DNA of 64,000 bases from HdN1 sp964473645 (GCA_964473645.1 CAYYPW010000018.1:1-64000), one strand, 5' to 3'; shown: positions 18,801 through 26,232, counted from the stretch's first letter. The notes: generated from the letters alone by a model not told the origin. Numbers and translations: made by a program.

Positions 18801-19970
18801 ATTCCAGATTTCTCTACGCTCATCAGAAAGCGTGACTTTCGGATTGTGACGGTTTTCGAATCGATTAATATTCTCCCACACGAAAAAAAACTGCACGATC
18901 AATGCACGCGATGGATCGCCATGATCGGCGAGAAAATGAGTCAGCAGAGAAAAGGGATAATCCTGAGCGCCGAGTGATGAGTCGATAACGGTATTGTGAC
19001 GGCGTAAAAAATCCAGAAAGGATTCGCCAGCATCAACCGTGTTTCTGATGACAATAGAATTGTTAAAGTATCCAAACACGCCGGAATAGCTTTCGTCGCG
19101 GCCAGCCGTGGGCGTGCCAATAAAAATATCGGCTTGCTGGCTATAGCGATGCAGAAAGGCGTGAAAAAGCGTTTCAAATTGAGCAAACAGGGAGCAAGGC
19201 ACGGCGCTCAATGAGGCTTGTAAATTTTGCAGATCGAGTTTTGGAACATCAAAATAGTAATTTTTTTGACGAAAGGTGCGCAGTGCCGGGCGTGAATGCG
19301 TCGTGGGGATTTCCAAATGGCCAGGCATGTCGCAAAGTTGTTTCCGCCAGAATTCTGCTTGCCGTATCCCTTCGCCACTGGCCAGGAAGTCGCTTTGTTC
19401 AAGTACAAACTGTTTGAAGGTTCGCACCGGGGGAGGAAGTGTTGCTGCCGCTGCACTTGCGGTGACCTCAGCCGAAATAGTGGAATATATTCTTTCCAGA
19501 TCGTTCATCAGCACCATGTGACCCCACAGGTCGATGGTGATGTGATGGTAGAGGAGCATTAGCGTTGCTGCGCCATCTTTCCTGACAAAATGAATCCAGC
19601 GTATTGGCGGCGATTTTTCCAATATAAATGGCCGGTATAATTCGCGGTCTATACGCTTCTGAAATTCTGCGTCGTCCAACTCGGGAGCAGATACCGTCGA
19701 GAATTGCAACGGTACACCTGCGTGGACATGTTGGCAAAGTGTGCCCTGCGTATCGATGCCGTAGGTGGTGCGTAGTACGGGATGACGCACGATGAGTTGT
19801 TCAAGCGCCTGTCGCAATCGATCTATATCGAGTGTCGCTGGAATGTCCCAGACGAAATGGTTGTTGTAGATGGGGCTGTCAGGGAAGAGTTTATGTATCA
19901 TCCACATGGCTTGCTGACTGGATGACAACGGGAATGTATCGACTACTGCATCAAAATGTCGATCAGACAT
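12822..19970 (-). CDS. Hybrid NRPS-PKS: C-A-PCP-KS-AT-ACP-TE
   Basis: A complete 2382-residue assembly line. Condensation about 10-440, with HHITIDL at 142-148 where HHxxxDG is usual. Adenylation about 480-990 (YIIYTSGSTGRPKGV, NAYGPTE, YKTGDLAR); my hand-read specificity positions are D-A-F-V-I-A-A-I-W-K, implying a hydrophobic residue. PCP with Ser1033 in GGHSL. Ketosynthase about 1100-1525 with Cys1274 in TACSTSL plus THGTGT and NLGHLD histidines. Acyltransferase about 1620-1920 with Ser1717 in GHSVGE and HAFH, the malonyl-specific signature. ACP with Ser2049 in GGDSM. Type I thioesterase with Ser2202 in GCSFGG. No KR, DH, ER or MT domain is present, so one amino acid would be extended by one malonyl unit leaving a beta-keto group. 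The leading C domain suggests acylation by an external donor. A hairpin lies just upstream of the start. Confidence 0.93.
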   Translation of the reverse strand: MSDRHFDAVVDTFPLSSSQQAMWMIHKLFPDSPIYNNHFVWDIPATLDIDRLRQALEQLIVRHPVLRTTYGIDTQGTLCQHVHAGVPLQFSTVSAPELDDAEFQKRIDRELYRPFILEKSPPIRWIHFVRKDGAATLMLLYHHITIDLWGHMVLMNDLERIYSTISAEVTASAAAATLPPPVRTFKQFVLEQSDFLASGEGIRQAEFWRKQLCDMPGHLEIPTTHSRPALRTFRQKNYYFDVPKLDLQNLQASLSAVPCSLFAQFETLFHAFLHRYSQQADIFIGTPTAGRDESYSGVFGYFNNSIVIRNTVDAGESFLDFLRRHNTVIDSSLGAQDYPFSLLTHFLADHGDPSRALIVQFFFVWENINRFENRHNPKVTLSDERREIWNLGDMGIWKRQARVQQLDDMDLTLKIQKYGDSYNFCFAYNSDLFSVEAMARTAEHFVTFLRSVAEAPNRPIAQLNMLGASDYQTLIHDWNNTAVAYDRNRLLPSYLSQLSQRQPDATAIDASGKTISYSHLEHTTNQVAHFLLSKGITKGAVVGVYLDRTPALLYCMLGIMKAGAVYLPLDPHYPSERLHYIVQDAAPAFLFCHRHQAAEIDIQPDKTQILHWEDIALQHAPHHAPTVQLFASDTAYIIYTSGSTGRPKGVAVTHANVCHLMCALKVFQLTASDRLLQFASINFDASIFEIVAALQAGATLVMSQKSDQLGPNLLQLLTTRRVSWAVLPPVLLGQLDPSALPELHTLIVAGDVCPLNMAQKWSVGRRFFNAYGPTETTIWATLSEFKNGTPLSIGTPIANTRIYILDQQLNPQPIGHTGEIYVGGDGVSKGYLHRPDLTVEKFIADPFVSLGLLYKTGDLARYRENGDIEFLGRVDDQLKIRGHRIESGEIESILREHPNVREALVTSRDDDSANEQGNKLLVAYLVPANNTSIDAQHVRQHVRAKLPDYMVPAYFICLNAFPLTSNQKIDRRALPAPTSQFNQQDLQHKGAHTEPPRTELERIIANTWAECLGLNSPASIGINENFFDVGGHSLLLAKVHKHLPEYIQSKVTLIDLYKYPTIQSLARAIENHACKDSIFVKEDRHEVKLLLRRQLMANLGGVKIAIVGMAGRFPGADTVAEFWKNLCDGTESITFFSDQALLDAGVPADTLKSSNYVRAKGKLNSVEDFDAEFFNYSPREAKITDPQQRLFLECAWEALEDAGCVPTRYRGKIGVFGGMGINQYFRQHLCTHPELLASVGDYAVNLGNDKDFLCSRVAYKLNLDGPAVVVQTACSTSLVAVHTACQALLNRECDAALAGGVSLGDLENHGYSHQEGMILSADGHCRAFDADASGTVQGQGCGIVLLKRLDDALKNNDQIYAVISGSATNNDGAHKSGYTAPSIEGQAKAIRLAQASALLEPHDITYIETHGTGTPVGDPIEIEALKQVFHEQPIKHCAIGSVKTNLGHLDVAAGITGLIKTALIVKNNVMPASLHFRTPNPRIGFDTTPFYVNTQLRPWRTADEIRHAGVSSFGMGGTNAHVILSQAPVEAAASASRPWQLVTLSARTTSALEQMTERFVNHLLQHPEQDFANICFTLHTGRTLFKHRRHLVCKSREDAITELRPLNPKRVLSHEASGAPHKLVFLFPGQGSQYVGMGQALYQTETTFRDTIDYCNATLKQKFPTIFETLTYSDAIASAEKIHQTSMTQPCLFIFEYALAKMLMSWGITPDYMLGHSVGEYVAACLAGVFTLDQALELVTIRGQLTQQLENGKMLAVTLSEAEALAFTSENISLAAINGEKRCVLSGDHAAIQHLHERLNQQGIENRILNTSHAFHSHMLDPICERFAAHVQRLAPQRPTLRFISTLTGEWITHEQATSSQYWVNHLRYTVRFHHAVHSVFQHRAIHQAPGTALTFLEVGPSQVLSALARQHPEKAQHDTIISCTRNANDPSPDPQHLLKALGRLWEEGVDIDWDKYHSDRQHHHVSLPTYPFERRSYWVAAAKTKSVDAIFNIDSNSDVHERPINPVEQPNTGQRTPLENTVWQAWANALGRSDFDVHDNFFDLGGDSMIAITLLDQLRRQFRVTLNTAVLIQHATVTDLASYIGAQTNVTETCDKEAIDKGTSEKTQQTTIMPPSPLVMIQRGVPQKTPLVLIHPIGGDVLFYRNLAQQLGSDMPVHAIQAPSLFGEEPPSNSIYSLAERYINELKRAGLQPPFLLGGCSFGGLVAYEMAQQLQILKQEIRLVALIDTTAPQDMPPAFSNATDILHYLLRDHLVLDLDHMRTLEAQAQIDYVLQQAQRQGKSQAIPAHLGVPLFSTWLAHQRAAQNYILKPGPHNVVYFEHTDPMLNFPEDPHKSWLPVVKGNFTLHRIRGNHISMNFPPYVNSMAAYLKTEMERTLPPI

Positions 19971-19982
19971 AGCCTAACCTTA

Positions 19983-20004
19983 GTCAGACTGAAAATCGTC
20001 TGAC
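19983..20004. promoter_or_regulatory. Perfect inverted repeat ahead of the NRPS-PKS gene
   Basis: GTCAGAC and GTCTGAC flank 8 bases, starting 13 bases upstream of the synthetase ATG. It is either an operator or a leader hairpin next to the ribosome site (AAGG at about -11). The regulator is unknown. Confidence 0.4.
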
Positions 20005-20446
20005 AAGAAATTGGTAAGTCAATGGGCTCACAACGTCTGGCAACATGCGAAGGGTTGTGGTGGTAATTGATCGTCCTGAATTTCAGATTAGGAAATATCT
20101 TCTGGATTTGTGAATAGCGGCATGAGTAGTTTGTGATGAAATGCTCAAATGTAATTATATTAAATGTGAAAATATGCGCCTTTTTCAAGTGTGGACTCGG
20201 CGTGAAATTTGCGTCCACCCCGCTGGGTGATTGGAGCGCGCATGAAGCGCTATAGAATGAGTAGAAATCAATTTTAAATTACAAATTATTGACGCTTTGG
20301 CATTCGTGGCAGGTGATAGATCCTAAGCCATTTGAAAATATTGAAAATGCTTTGTAGGCGCGCAATCATTTTTAATGGTGCCAGTGTAATGCATTAGGCC
20401 ACGCATTCGCCTGGCCTAATCTGCTAAGCTCTACTGGTCAGTCGCT
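20005..20446. other. Intergenic region with a hairpin, 3' of the secreted-protein gene
   Basis: This AT-rich stretch of about 440 bases should contain the NRPS-PKS promoter. The only clear structure is a 9-bp perfect stem, ATTAGGCCA (20393-20401) with TGGCCTAAT (20412-20420), 27 bases past the stop of the leftward gene at 20447. It probably ends that transcript but has no U-tract. I see no gene. Confidence 0.4.
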
Positions 20447-21970
20447 TCAATCCGAAGCTAAATTGCGTTCCAACCGCCAAGACAACCCGGGCGCTATTAT
20501 CTTCAACCGATTTTCGTTGATGCGTACTTTAACCGTACGAAAGCGCCCGTCTTTGAAATGGTTTTTAAGCAGCTGACGAAACGTAGGTGATAGCGTTGAT
20601 TTCTGCACCCATATCGACTGTGGAATCTCCAGAGCGCCAGATTGATGCAGAGTTTTGGCACCAATGTCGCGTTCACTGGGCGTTACACGAATGCCTTCAC
20701 GTTGATGCAAAATAAGCGGTAATTTATTGCCGTCGCGGTCGGTCAGTGTGAGGGAGGCGGGGGAGCAATAGCGGTTAACGTCGGTGGTCTCCATTGACCA
20801 GTCGTTATTGCGTAATTTCGCCCAAAGACCAGTAGGGGCTTTGCGATTGAACGCAATATCTTCGGATGGCAATAAGTCTTGCGTGGACAGATCATCCAGG
20901 GGGTTGAAGACTTCGTCGCCTTCGATCGGCAGGTCGGTGCGGTGAAATACCCAGGCATCGGAGCGGGTATCGGTCATTTCTTTTTCGTAAAAGCCGGTCT
21001 CGCCCAGGGGATTCCAACCTTCAACGCGCAGAGTGCGATGGGTAACGCCTTTGCCAATTTTATGAATGCTCAAACGGTTGGTAATGCGGCCAGGAATCTT
21101 GGGTTGCTTCACCCAGGGAAACGCTGGCAGTTGTGTGGCATTGAACAGCACATACAAAGGCTGTGGTAATTTTGGAATCTGACGTACCTGCGTTTGGTCA
21201 TCGTAGGAATACTTGAACATATTATCGTGGCCCGACAAATCAAAGTCGTATACCCGCGTGTACATGTCTCCGTATTTACCCATCACAAAAGTAGTTGATC
21301 CGCTAGCGCTGGCCGCATGAATAAAAAAGCGCCCACGTTCAGGGCCGCAGATTTCGTAACTCCAGTCCACCGGCAACCATGGGTCGTTATATGAGACGTT
21401 ACGACCATCAGGTTTGATGGCAATGATATGCGACACCTTGGCGACGCCGATCGGTAAATGGTGTCCGGCGGGGTCGACGTAATATTCATCTAGGCGTGGC
21501 GAGACGACGGAAAAATCCCATTTTTTAAAATGCGCTGGCAATATAATGCCGCGCCCTTGCCAGAAGGGCAGCCCCCAGGCTTTTTGCCAGCGAAAACGTT
21601 CGGGAGCATCAAGACCGTGCCACAGGGTAAATACTTCGCGATAACTGTTGAGCGCCAGAATATGCTCGTCATCGAACGCGATTTCGCTGACATCGCCTGC
21701 CAGTCCCTCGGGAAGTGATAATTGCTGCCATGCACCGTCTATGCCTGTCATCAATCGATTCGGTTTGATCCAAAGTTCGCCGTTTTCGACCGCTGCATAG
21801 TAAACGTTGTTGAACGATTGCTGGTTGCCTTTGAACCAGACATCCTCTGGGAGACTGGCATGGGTGTTGGGTGCTAACGTGGCGAGTGTCATCAGAGGAA
21901 GGCTCCTGACGATCAAATTTTTAATGTGTTGAGCGCTCGCGAGCGTGCCAAGCGGTTGGCGTGCAAACAT
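20447..21970 (-). CDS. Secreted protein of unknown family
   Basis: From the ATG at 21970 (GGAAGG site upstream) the protein has 507 residues. The first 37 or so look like a signal peptide ending NTHA-SLPED. The rest is soluble and rich in Trp, Tyr, Asp and Pro, with repeated strand-like segments (ELWIKPNRLMTGIDGAWQQL, HILALNSYREVFTLWHGLD, YDFDLSGHDNMFKY) that would suit a beta-propeller or beta-sandwich. I do not recognise the family or a catalytic motif. It lies upstream of, and is co-oriented with, the NRPS-PKS gene, but the 475-base gap argues against one operon. Function unknown; periplasmic or secreted. Confidence 0.6.
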   Translation of the reverse strand: MFARQPLGTLASAQHIKNLIVRSLPLMTLATLAPNTHASLPEDVWFKGNQQSFNNVYYAAVENGELWIKPNRLMTGIDGAWQQLSLPEGLAGDVSEIAFDDEHILALNSYREVFTLWHGLDAPERFRWQKAWGLPFWQGRGIILPAHFKKWDFSVVSPRLDEYYVDPAGHHLPIGVAKVSHIIAIKPDGRNVSYNDPWLPVDWSYEICGPERGRFFIHAASASGSTTFVMGKYGDMYTRVYDFDLSGHDNMFKYSYDDQTQVRQIPKLPQPLYVLFNATQLPAFPWVKQPKIPGRITNRLSIHKIGKGVTHRTLRVEGWNPLGETGFYEKEMTDTRSDAWVFHRTDLPIEGDEVFNPLDDLSTQDLLPSEDIAFNRKAPTGLWAKLRNNDWSMETTDVNRYCSPASLTLTDRDGNKLPLILHQREGIRVTPSERDIGAKTLHQSGALEIPQSIWVQKSTLSPTFRQLLKNHFKDGRFRTVKVRINENRLKIIAPGLSWRLERNLASD

Positions 21971-22450
21971 GGCAGAAAATCCCTTCCGATGATAGGTGTC
22001 GGCGCGTGAGGCGGGTTGGTAGGACTTTACTGCAAAGGAGCGACAGGACGTTTGAGAATCGTGGCCAGTGTCGTTGTGATTGTTGACCAAACGTAGCATT
22101 CCCCGACAAGTTCAGTGCGAGAGTTACGCCGCAAATGCCTAACATTGATATGCGTTTTCCCTTTAAAATAACTCACCAGATACCGCTGCGGGCATCCGGT
22201 AGCACCACTTGCAATATTTGTCCTCTGCGTGAAATTCCTAAAGCCGCGGCGCCCTCAATCAAGGAATGAGGCACAGATGCCAGTGCCACTGCGCTAGTGA
22301 GCGCTATCGTGGGTACGATCATGATGGACACTTCCATTAGGTTGGCTATGGCCGCTGGTTTGAAGCCAGAGGTGATGCACGATGTTAGCCGCTGCGTGTC
22401 AGCGACCGCTAGCTATACTGATGAGATTACTGTCCGGCGGAGTCGATTCA
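21971..22450. other. Divergent intergenic region, secreted-protein gene / pilU
   Basis: About 480 bases between two divergent genes. A GGCGGAG ribosome site precedes pilU. Reading frames here show no family resemblance. I see no other structure worth naming. Confidence 0.35.
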
Positions 22451-23548
22451 ATGGAGCTGTTGCCCTATCTCAAAGCCATGTCAGAGCGTCGTGCTTCGGA
22501 TCTTTATTTTTCGACAGGGGCACCTGTCGCGATGAAAATCGAAGGGGTGACTGCTTTTGTGACCCAGCATGGCCTCGGGCCCGGTATGCCCAAGGAGCTT
22601 GCTTACTCCGTTATGAACGACAAGCAGCGGGCGGAGTTTGAGCGAGAATTGGAACTCGACATGGCCGTGAGCGTCGAACAACTCGGGCGCTTTCGGATCA
22701 ATGTGTTTATGCAACGGGGTGAGGTAGCGTTGGTGGTGCGCTATATCCAATCCAGCATTCCCGATATCAAAACGCTGCAGTTGCCAGAGCTATTGAACCA
22801 GTTGGTGATGGCGCCTCGCGGACTAATATTAGTGGTTGGCACCACGGGATCAGGTAAGTCGACCACCTTGGCCTCGATGATTGACTATCGCAATCAACAC
22901 AAATCGGGGCACATTCTTACCATTGAAGACCCCATTGAATATATTCATCATCACAATAAATCGATCGTCAATCAGCGCGAGGTCGGCGTCGACACACACT
23001 CCTTTTCTCATGCAATGCGCCGAGCCATGCGTGAAGCCCCAGATGTAATCATGCTAGGAGAGATTCGTGATCGTGAAACCATGCAACAGGCATTATCGTA
23101 TGCCGAAACCGGACATCTTTGCCTGTCAACACTGCATGCTGCGAATGCGAACAAGGCGTTGCGACGCATCGTAAATTTCTTTCCGGAATCGGCCCACAGT
23201 GAGTTGTTTCTAGATTTATCGCTGCATCTACAGGCCATCATTTCGCAGCGATTATTACCCGGTTTGCATGCCAAGCAGGTGCCAGCGGTGGAGGTCATGC
23301 TGGCAACGCCCTATATCAAGGATCTGATTCAGAAAGGTGAAATTGATAATATTCATGATGCTATGGAGAAACATTGCGAGCGCGGTATGCAGACCTTTGA
23401 TCAGTCGTTGTTGCATTTGTTTCATAAAGGACGCATTAGTCAAGATGTTGCCCTCGATCATGCGGATTCTCGGAACAACCTGAGCATTAGAATGAAGCTT
23501 GAAGATGGCACGATCAACGATACCAGTCAGATGCGCTTGAGCGATTAA
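22451..23548 (+). CDS. pilU: Type IV pilus twitching ATPase PilU
   Basis: A 365-residue retraction-type ATPase of the GspE/PilT superfamily. Walker A is VVGTTGSGKSTTLA, the Asp box is TIEDPIEYIHHHNK, Walker B is APDVIMLGEIRDRETM, and the His box is GHLCLSTLHAANA. The C-terminus has ADSRNNLSIRMKLED, which is PilU-like rather than PilT-like. PilU helps PilT disassemble type IV pili at the inner membrane. The start at 22451 (MELLPYL) is preceded by GGAG at eight bases; the longer reading from 22382 is not supported. PilT itself, usually adjacent, is not in this window. A small palindrome follows the stop. Confidence 0.93.
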   Translation: MELLPYLKAMSERRASDLYFSTGAPVAMKIEGVTAFVTQHGLGPGMPKELAYSVMNDKQRAEFERELELDMAVSVEQLGRFRINVFMQRGEVALVVRYIQSSIPDIKTLQLPELLNQLVMAPRGLILVVGTTGSGKSTTLASMIDYRNQHKSGHILTIEDPIEYIHHHNKSIVNQREVGVDTHSFSHAMRRAMREAPDVIMLGEIRDRETMQQALSYAETGHLCLSTLHAANANKALRRIVNFFPESAHSELFLDLSLHLQAIISQRLLPGLHAKQVPAVEVMLATPYIKDLIQKGEIDNIHDAMEKHCERGMQTFDQSLLHLFHKGRISQDVALDHADSRNNLSIRMKLEDGTINDTSQMRLSD

Positions 23549-23555
23549 AATGTGT

Positions 23556-23571
23556 AACATTTGACAATGTT
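23556..23571. promoter_or_regulatory. Inverted repeat between pilU and the methyltransferase gene
   Basis: AACATT-TGAC-AATGTT is a perfect 6+6 repeat, eight bases past the pilU stop and about 85 bases before the methyltransferase start. It resembles the AACAT-N5-ATGTT repeat in the tetR promoter at 12119-12133 and may be another operator for that regulator. Confidence 0.35.
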
Positions 23572-23657
23572 GGACCTCGATGTTAAATGTCTGGCATCGT
23601 TGCAGATCCGTCCGCAACGCTGGAACCCAAACAAGCATTTGACAAGGTTGTTAAGCA

Positions 23658-24521
23658 ATGAGCACTCATCAGACACCCGGTTTTTCACTTCCCTATTTTG
23701 ATCAAGTCCTGGATGAGCTATCCAAAGGCGACAAGGAATACGCACAAGCCTGGGGGCGTCATGCGCATTGGGGGTATTGGGCTGATCCAGACAAAGCCAC
23801 GGGAACACTTGATGATTTTGATGGCGCGGCAGACGAATTTTCGCATCGACATTTTCGGGCGGCGAAAGTCAGAGATGGTCAATCGATCCTGGATGTTGGC
23901 TGTGGCTTCGGCGGCAATATTGGCTTGCTTAACGCGACCTATTCGCACGTGCGTTTGTGTGGCGTCAACATAGATCAACGCCAGATCGAGCGTGCCAATG
24001 CGTTGATCACCCCTACGGTGCGTACTGGCAATTTAATTGAATTCAAGCAGGGGAATGCCATTGCGCTTCCGTATCCAGACGCCAGTTTCGACACGGTGTT
24101 TGCCTTGGAGTGTATTTTTCATTTCCCATCACGCGAACAATTTATGGCAGAAGCGTTTCGCGTGCTGAAACCCGGTGGCCGGTTGGTGGTTTCTGATTTT
24201 GTTGGAACACCGTGGGCGCGGCCAGTTCTTTTGTTGGGTTCCATGCTGACCCGCAAAGAGATCTCTGAAACCACAGGTAGCTGCTTGCCGCTGCTGAGCG
24301 CGAACGGTTACAAAGAAATTGCAGAGACTGCAGGTTTTCAAATGCAGCCCAGTGACGATATTACTCGTCATACATTGCCGTCTGCGCCAATCTTTTTACA
24401 ACTACTGGACGGGCGTGGGGATTTTGCAGCGCGAATGGCGAAGGTGTATGGCCGCATGCGGGATTTGATGCGTTGGGGATTGCTTAAATACTTGATCCTG
24501 TCGTTCCAAAAGCCTGGTTGA
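23658..24521 (+). CDS. SAM-dependent methyltransferase, class I
   Basis: A 287-residue Rossmann-fold methyltransferase. Motif I is ILDVGCGFGGNIGLL at about residue 76, then CGVNIDQRQIERAN binds the SAM ribose, LPYPDASFDTVFALECIFHF is the post-I acidic region, and FRVLKPGGRLVVSDF is the usual strand-5 segment. The layout is close to small-molecule and sterol/tocopherol C- or O-methyltransferases (Methyltransf_11 type). It stands alone between pilU and the DUF1415 gene. It could tailor a natural product from either assembly line in this window, but nothing links it directly. Confidence 0.85.
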   Translation: MSTHQTPGFSLPYFDQVLDELSKGDKEYAQAWGRHAHWGYWADPDKATGTLDDFDGAADEFSHRHFRAAKVRDGQSILDVGCGFGGNIGLLNATYSHVRLCGVNIDQRQIERANALITPTVRTGNLIEFKQGNAIALPYPDASFDTVFALECIFHFPSREQFMAEAFRVLKPGGRLVVSDFVGTPWARPVLLLGSMLTRKEISETTGSCLPLLSANGYKEIAETAGFQMQPSDDITRHTLPSAPIFLQLLDGRGDFAARMAKVYGRMRDLMRWGLLKYLILSFQKPG

Positions 24522-24641
24522 AACGTGCTGCGCATCTTGCGTTGCGATGAAAAAACACACCCACGAAGAAATGCCTGGTCCTGCTGTGGAGGATAGGTAA
24601 TAGCTGACGTGGGTGGAATCACCGTGAGGTGTTGATGGATT

Positions 24642-25184
24642 TCACGACAGTAGATAGGGAAACAGCGCTTTCCTTTGTTCTGGGGTCAGGCTTTTCATCC
24701 GCTCTATATTGGTTTCTGGAATGCTGTCAGGATCAGTGTATTTGCTCAGCGCCTCTTCAATACTGTCTTCGCGAAGCAAATGCAGAATCGGGTAAGGCGA
24801 GCGATTGGTGAGATTTTCTGCATCCTCCGGCTGGGTGTCGGCGAAGCAATAATCCGGGTGAAAACTCGCGATTTGCAGCTCACCCTCAAAGCCTTTTTTG
24901 CGCAAGAGGCGTTCGGCGTCATCGAGAAAATCGTTGTACTCGTAAAAATCGGCGAGCATGTGGGGAAGCACCAGCAATGTGGTTTCCAGCGTGTGTGCTG
25001 GCGTGCTGCTGAGTAGGGTCAGTTCTTGCAATAAATGCGCTAACAACTCACTGTGTGTGGTCGCTGCGGTGATCTCGATGCGAATCAGTTTTTGCCGCTG
25101 AGGCTTGGCGGCAAAGGGGCACAAATTCAGTCCGATTACCACCTCTTCTAGCCAGGTTCGTACTGCTTGTTCAATTTCTTGCAT
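24642..25184 (-). CDS. DUF1415 family protein
   Basis: A 180-residue soluble protein. It starts with WLEEVVIGLNLCPFAAKP and contains IASFHPDYCFADTQPEDAEN and NRSPYPILHLLREDS, the hallmarks of DUF1415, which is common in gamma- and betaproteobacteria. No activity is established that I know of; conserved Cys, His and Asp suggest an enzyme or metal site. I prefer the ATG at 25184 to the in-frame GTG at 25196 because a GGA site lies seven bases before it. The small Lys-rich gene follows upstream on the same strand at 25228-25329. Confidence 0.85.
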   Translation of the reverse strand: MQEIEQAVRTWLEEVVIGLNLCPFAAKPQRQKLIRIEITAATTHSELLAHLLQELTLLSSTPAHTLETTLLVLPHMLADFYEYNDFLDDAERLLRKKGFEGELQIASFHPDYCFADTQPEDAENLTNRSPYPILHLLREDSIEEALSKYTDPDSIPETNIERMKSLTPEQRKALFPYLLS

Positions 25185-25227
25185 ATCACGTTCCACAAAA
25201 ACGGGTGCTTCGCCTGAATGAGCCCAT

Positions 25228-25329
25228 TTATTTCTGAGCTTTCTTTTCCTTTTTTTCAGCCTGCTTTTCTTTGGTGGTTTTCGCGGGCTTCTTTTTGGTT
25301 TCCTTTTTGCGATCCATTCCTTTGCTCAT
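25228..25329 (-). CDS. 33-residue Lys-rich small protein
   Basis: A very short gene with a good GAGGG ribosome site seven bases before the ATG at 25329. The product starts MSKGMDRKKETKKKPAKT and continues as an almost uninterrupted Lys/Glu/Ala tail; about 17 of 33 residues are Lys or Arg. Similar tiny basic proteins beginning MSKG are familiar from gammaproteobacterial genomes and have no known function. Nucleic-acid or ribosome association is a guess. It lies 44 bases upstream of the DUF1415 gene, same strand, so the two may be co-transcribed. Confidence 0.65.
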   Translation of the reverse strand: MSKGMDRKKETKKKPAKTTKEKQAEKKEKKAQK

Positions 25330-25509
25330 GTGGGTACCCTCAAGTTTGCGGTCATGGCATAGGCGCCATGACGTCACGCCCAGCAACCTTACCATTTGTA
25401 GCCGGTTTGCGCAGGAATTTAACCAGCAACAGCGACGAATCGGGTGAAATGCAGGTGCGCTCGGGTACAATGCTGGCTTGCCAATCCATCTCCAGGTCAG
25501 ATTTTTTCC

Positions 25510-26232
25510 ATGAATGAACCCATTCGCCTCTCCAAGCGACTTCAACAGCTATACGAATGCTCGCGTCGCGAGGCTGAATTACTGATCGAGGGAGGCTGGG
25601 TCTCGGTCGACGGTGAGGTGGTAGAGGAGCCCCAACTCAAGGTGCTGGAGCAAGCGATCACGCTGCATCCTGATGCCCGGGCAGAGGCGGTGGAACCGGT
25701 CACGCTGCTGTTGCACAAGCCCGTGGGTTATAACGCCGGGGAGGGTGAAAACCCTGCCTTATCCCTGATCCATGCCGCCTCACATGCAGAAGACGATCAT
25801 TCCCGCATTCGCATGCTGAAAAAGCATTTTTCACGTCTGCAACCGCTGTTGCCCCTCGAAACCGCTGCCTGTGGCCTGCAGGTGTATACGCAGGATTACC
25901 GGGTGTCTCGCTCATTGGTGGATGATGGTTGGAAAATCGAGCAGGAATTCATTGTCGAAGTGGCGGGAAGCATTGTCCCTAATGGTCTTGCACTGCTCAA
26001 TCATGGGCTCGAATTCGATGGCCGGGTGCTGCCCCCAAACAAAGTCAGCTGGCAAAACGAAACACGCTTGCGTTTCGCACTGAAATCCCCTCAGCCAGGG
26101 CAGATCACTCATGTCTGTGAAGCGGTGGGCCTCACGGTGCTCGCCATGAAACGCATCCGCATTGGGCGCATATCCATGGCGAGCTTGCCGGCTGGGCAAT
26201 GGCGCTATTTGCCCCCTGGCCAGCGATTTTGA
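25510..26232 (+). CDS. S4-domain / RluF-like pseudouridine synthase homologue lacking the catalytic Asp
   Basis: A 240-residue protein. Residues 5-60 are an S4 RNA-binding domain (LSKRLQQLYECSRREAELLI, then GWVSVDGEVV). The rest follows the RsuA/RluB/E/F pseudouridine synthase fold: VTLLLHKPVGYNAGE, then PLETAACGLQVYTQD, and KRIRIGRISM. In active enzymes the central motif is GRLDxxTxGL; here RLD is replaced by PLE, so the nucleophilic Asp is Glu. It may bind rRNA without isomerising uridine, or use different chemistry. I recall similar variants in Pseudomonas, so this is probably a subfamily trait. Start at 25510 (MNEPIRLSKR). Confidence 0.8.
   Translation: MNEPIRLSKRLQQLYECSRREAELLIEGGWVSVDGEVVEEPQLKVLEQAITLHPDARAEAVEPVTLLLHKPVGYNAGEGENPALSLIHAASHAEDDHSRIRMLKKHFSRLQPLLPLETAACGLQVYTQDYRVSRSLVDDGWKIEQEFIVEVAGSIVPNGLALLNHGLEFDGRVLPPNKVSWQNETRLRFALKSPQPGQITHVCEAVGLTVLAMKRIRIGRISMASLPAGQWRYLPPGQRF

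Noticed and set aside
24544..24615. CACCCACG/CGTGGGTG repeat after the methyltransferase gene as a terminator
   Set aside because: The stem is perfect but encloses about 46 bases and has no U-tract.
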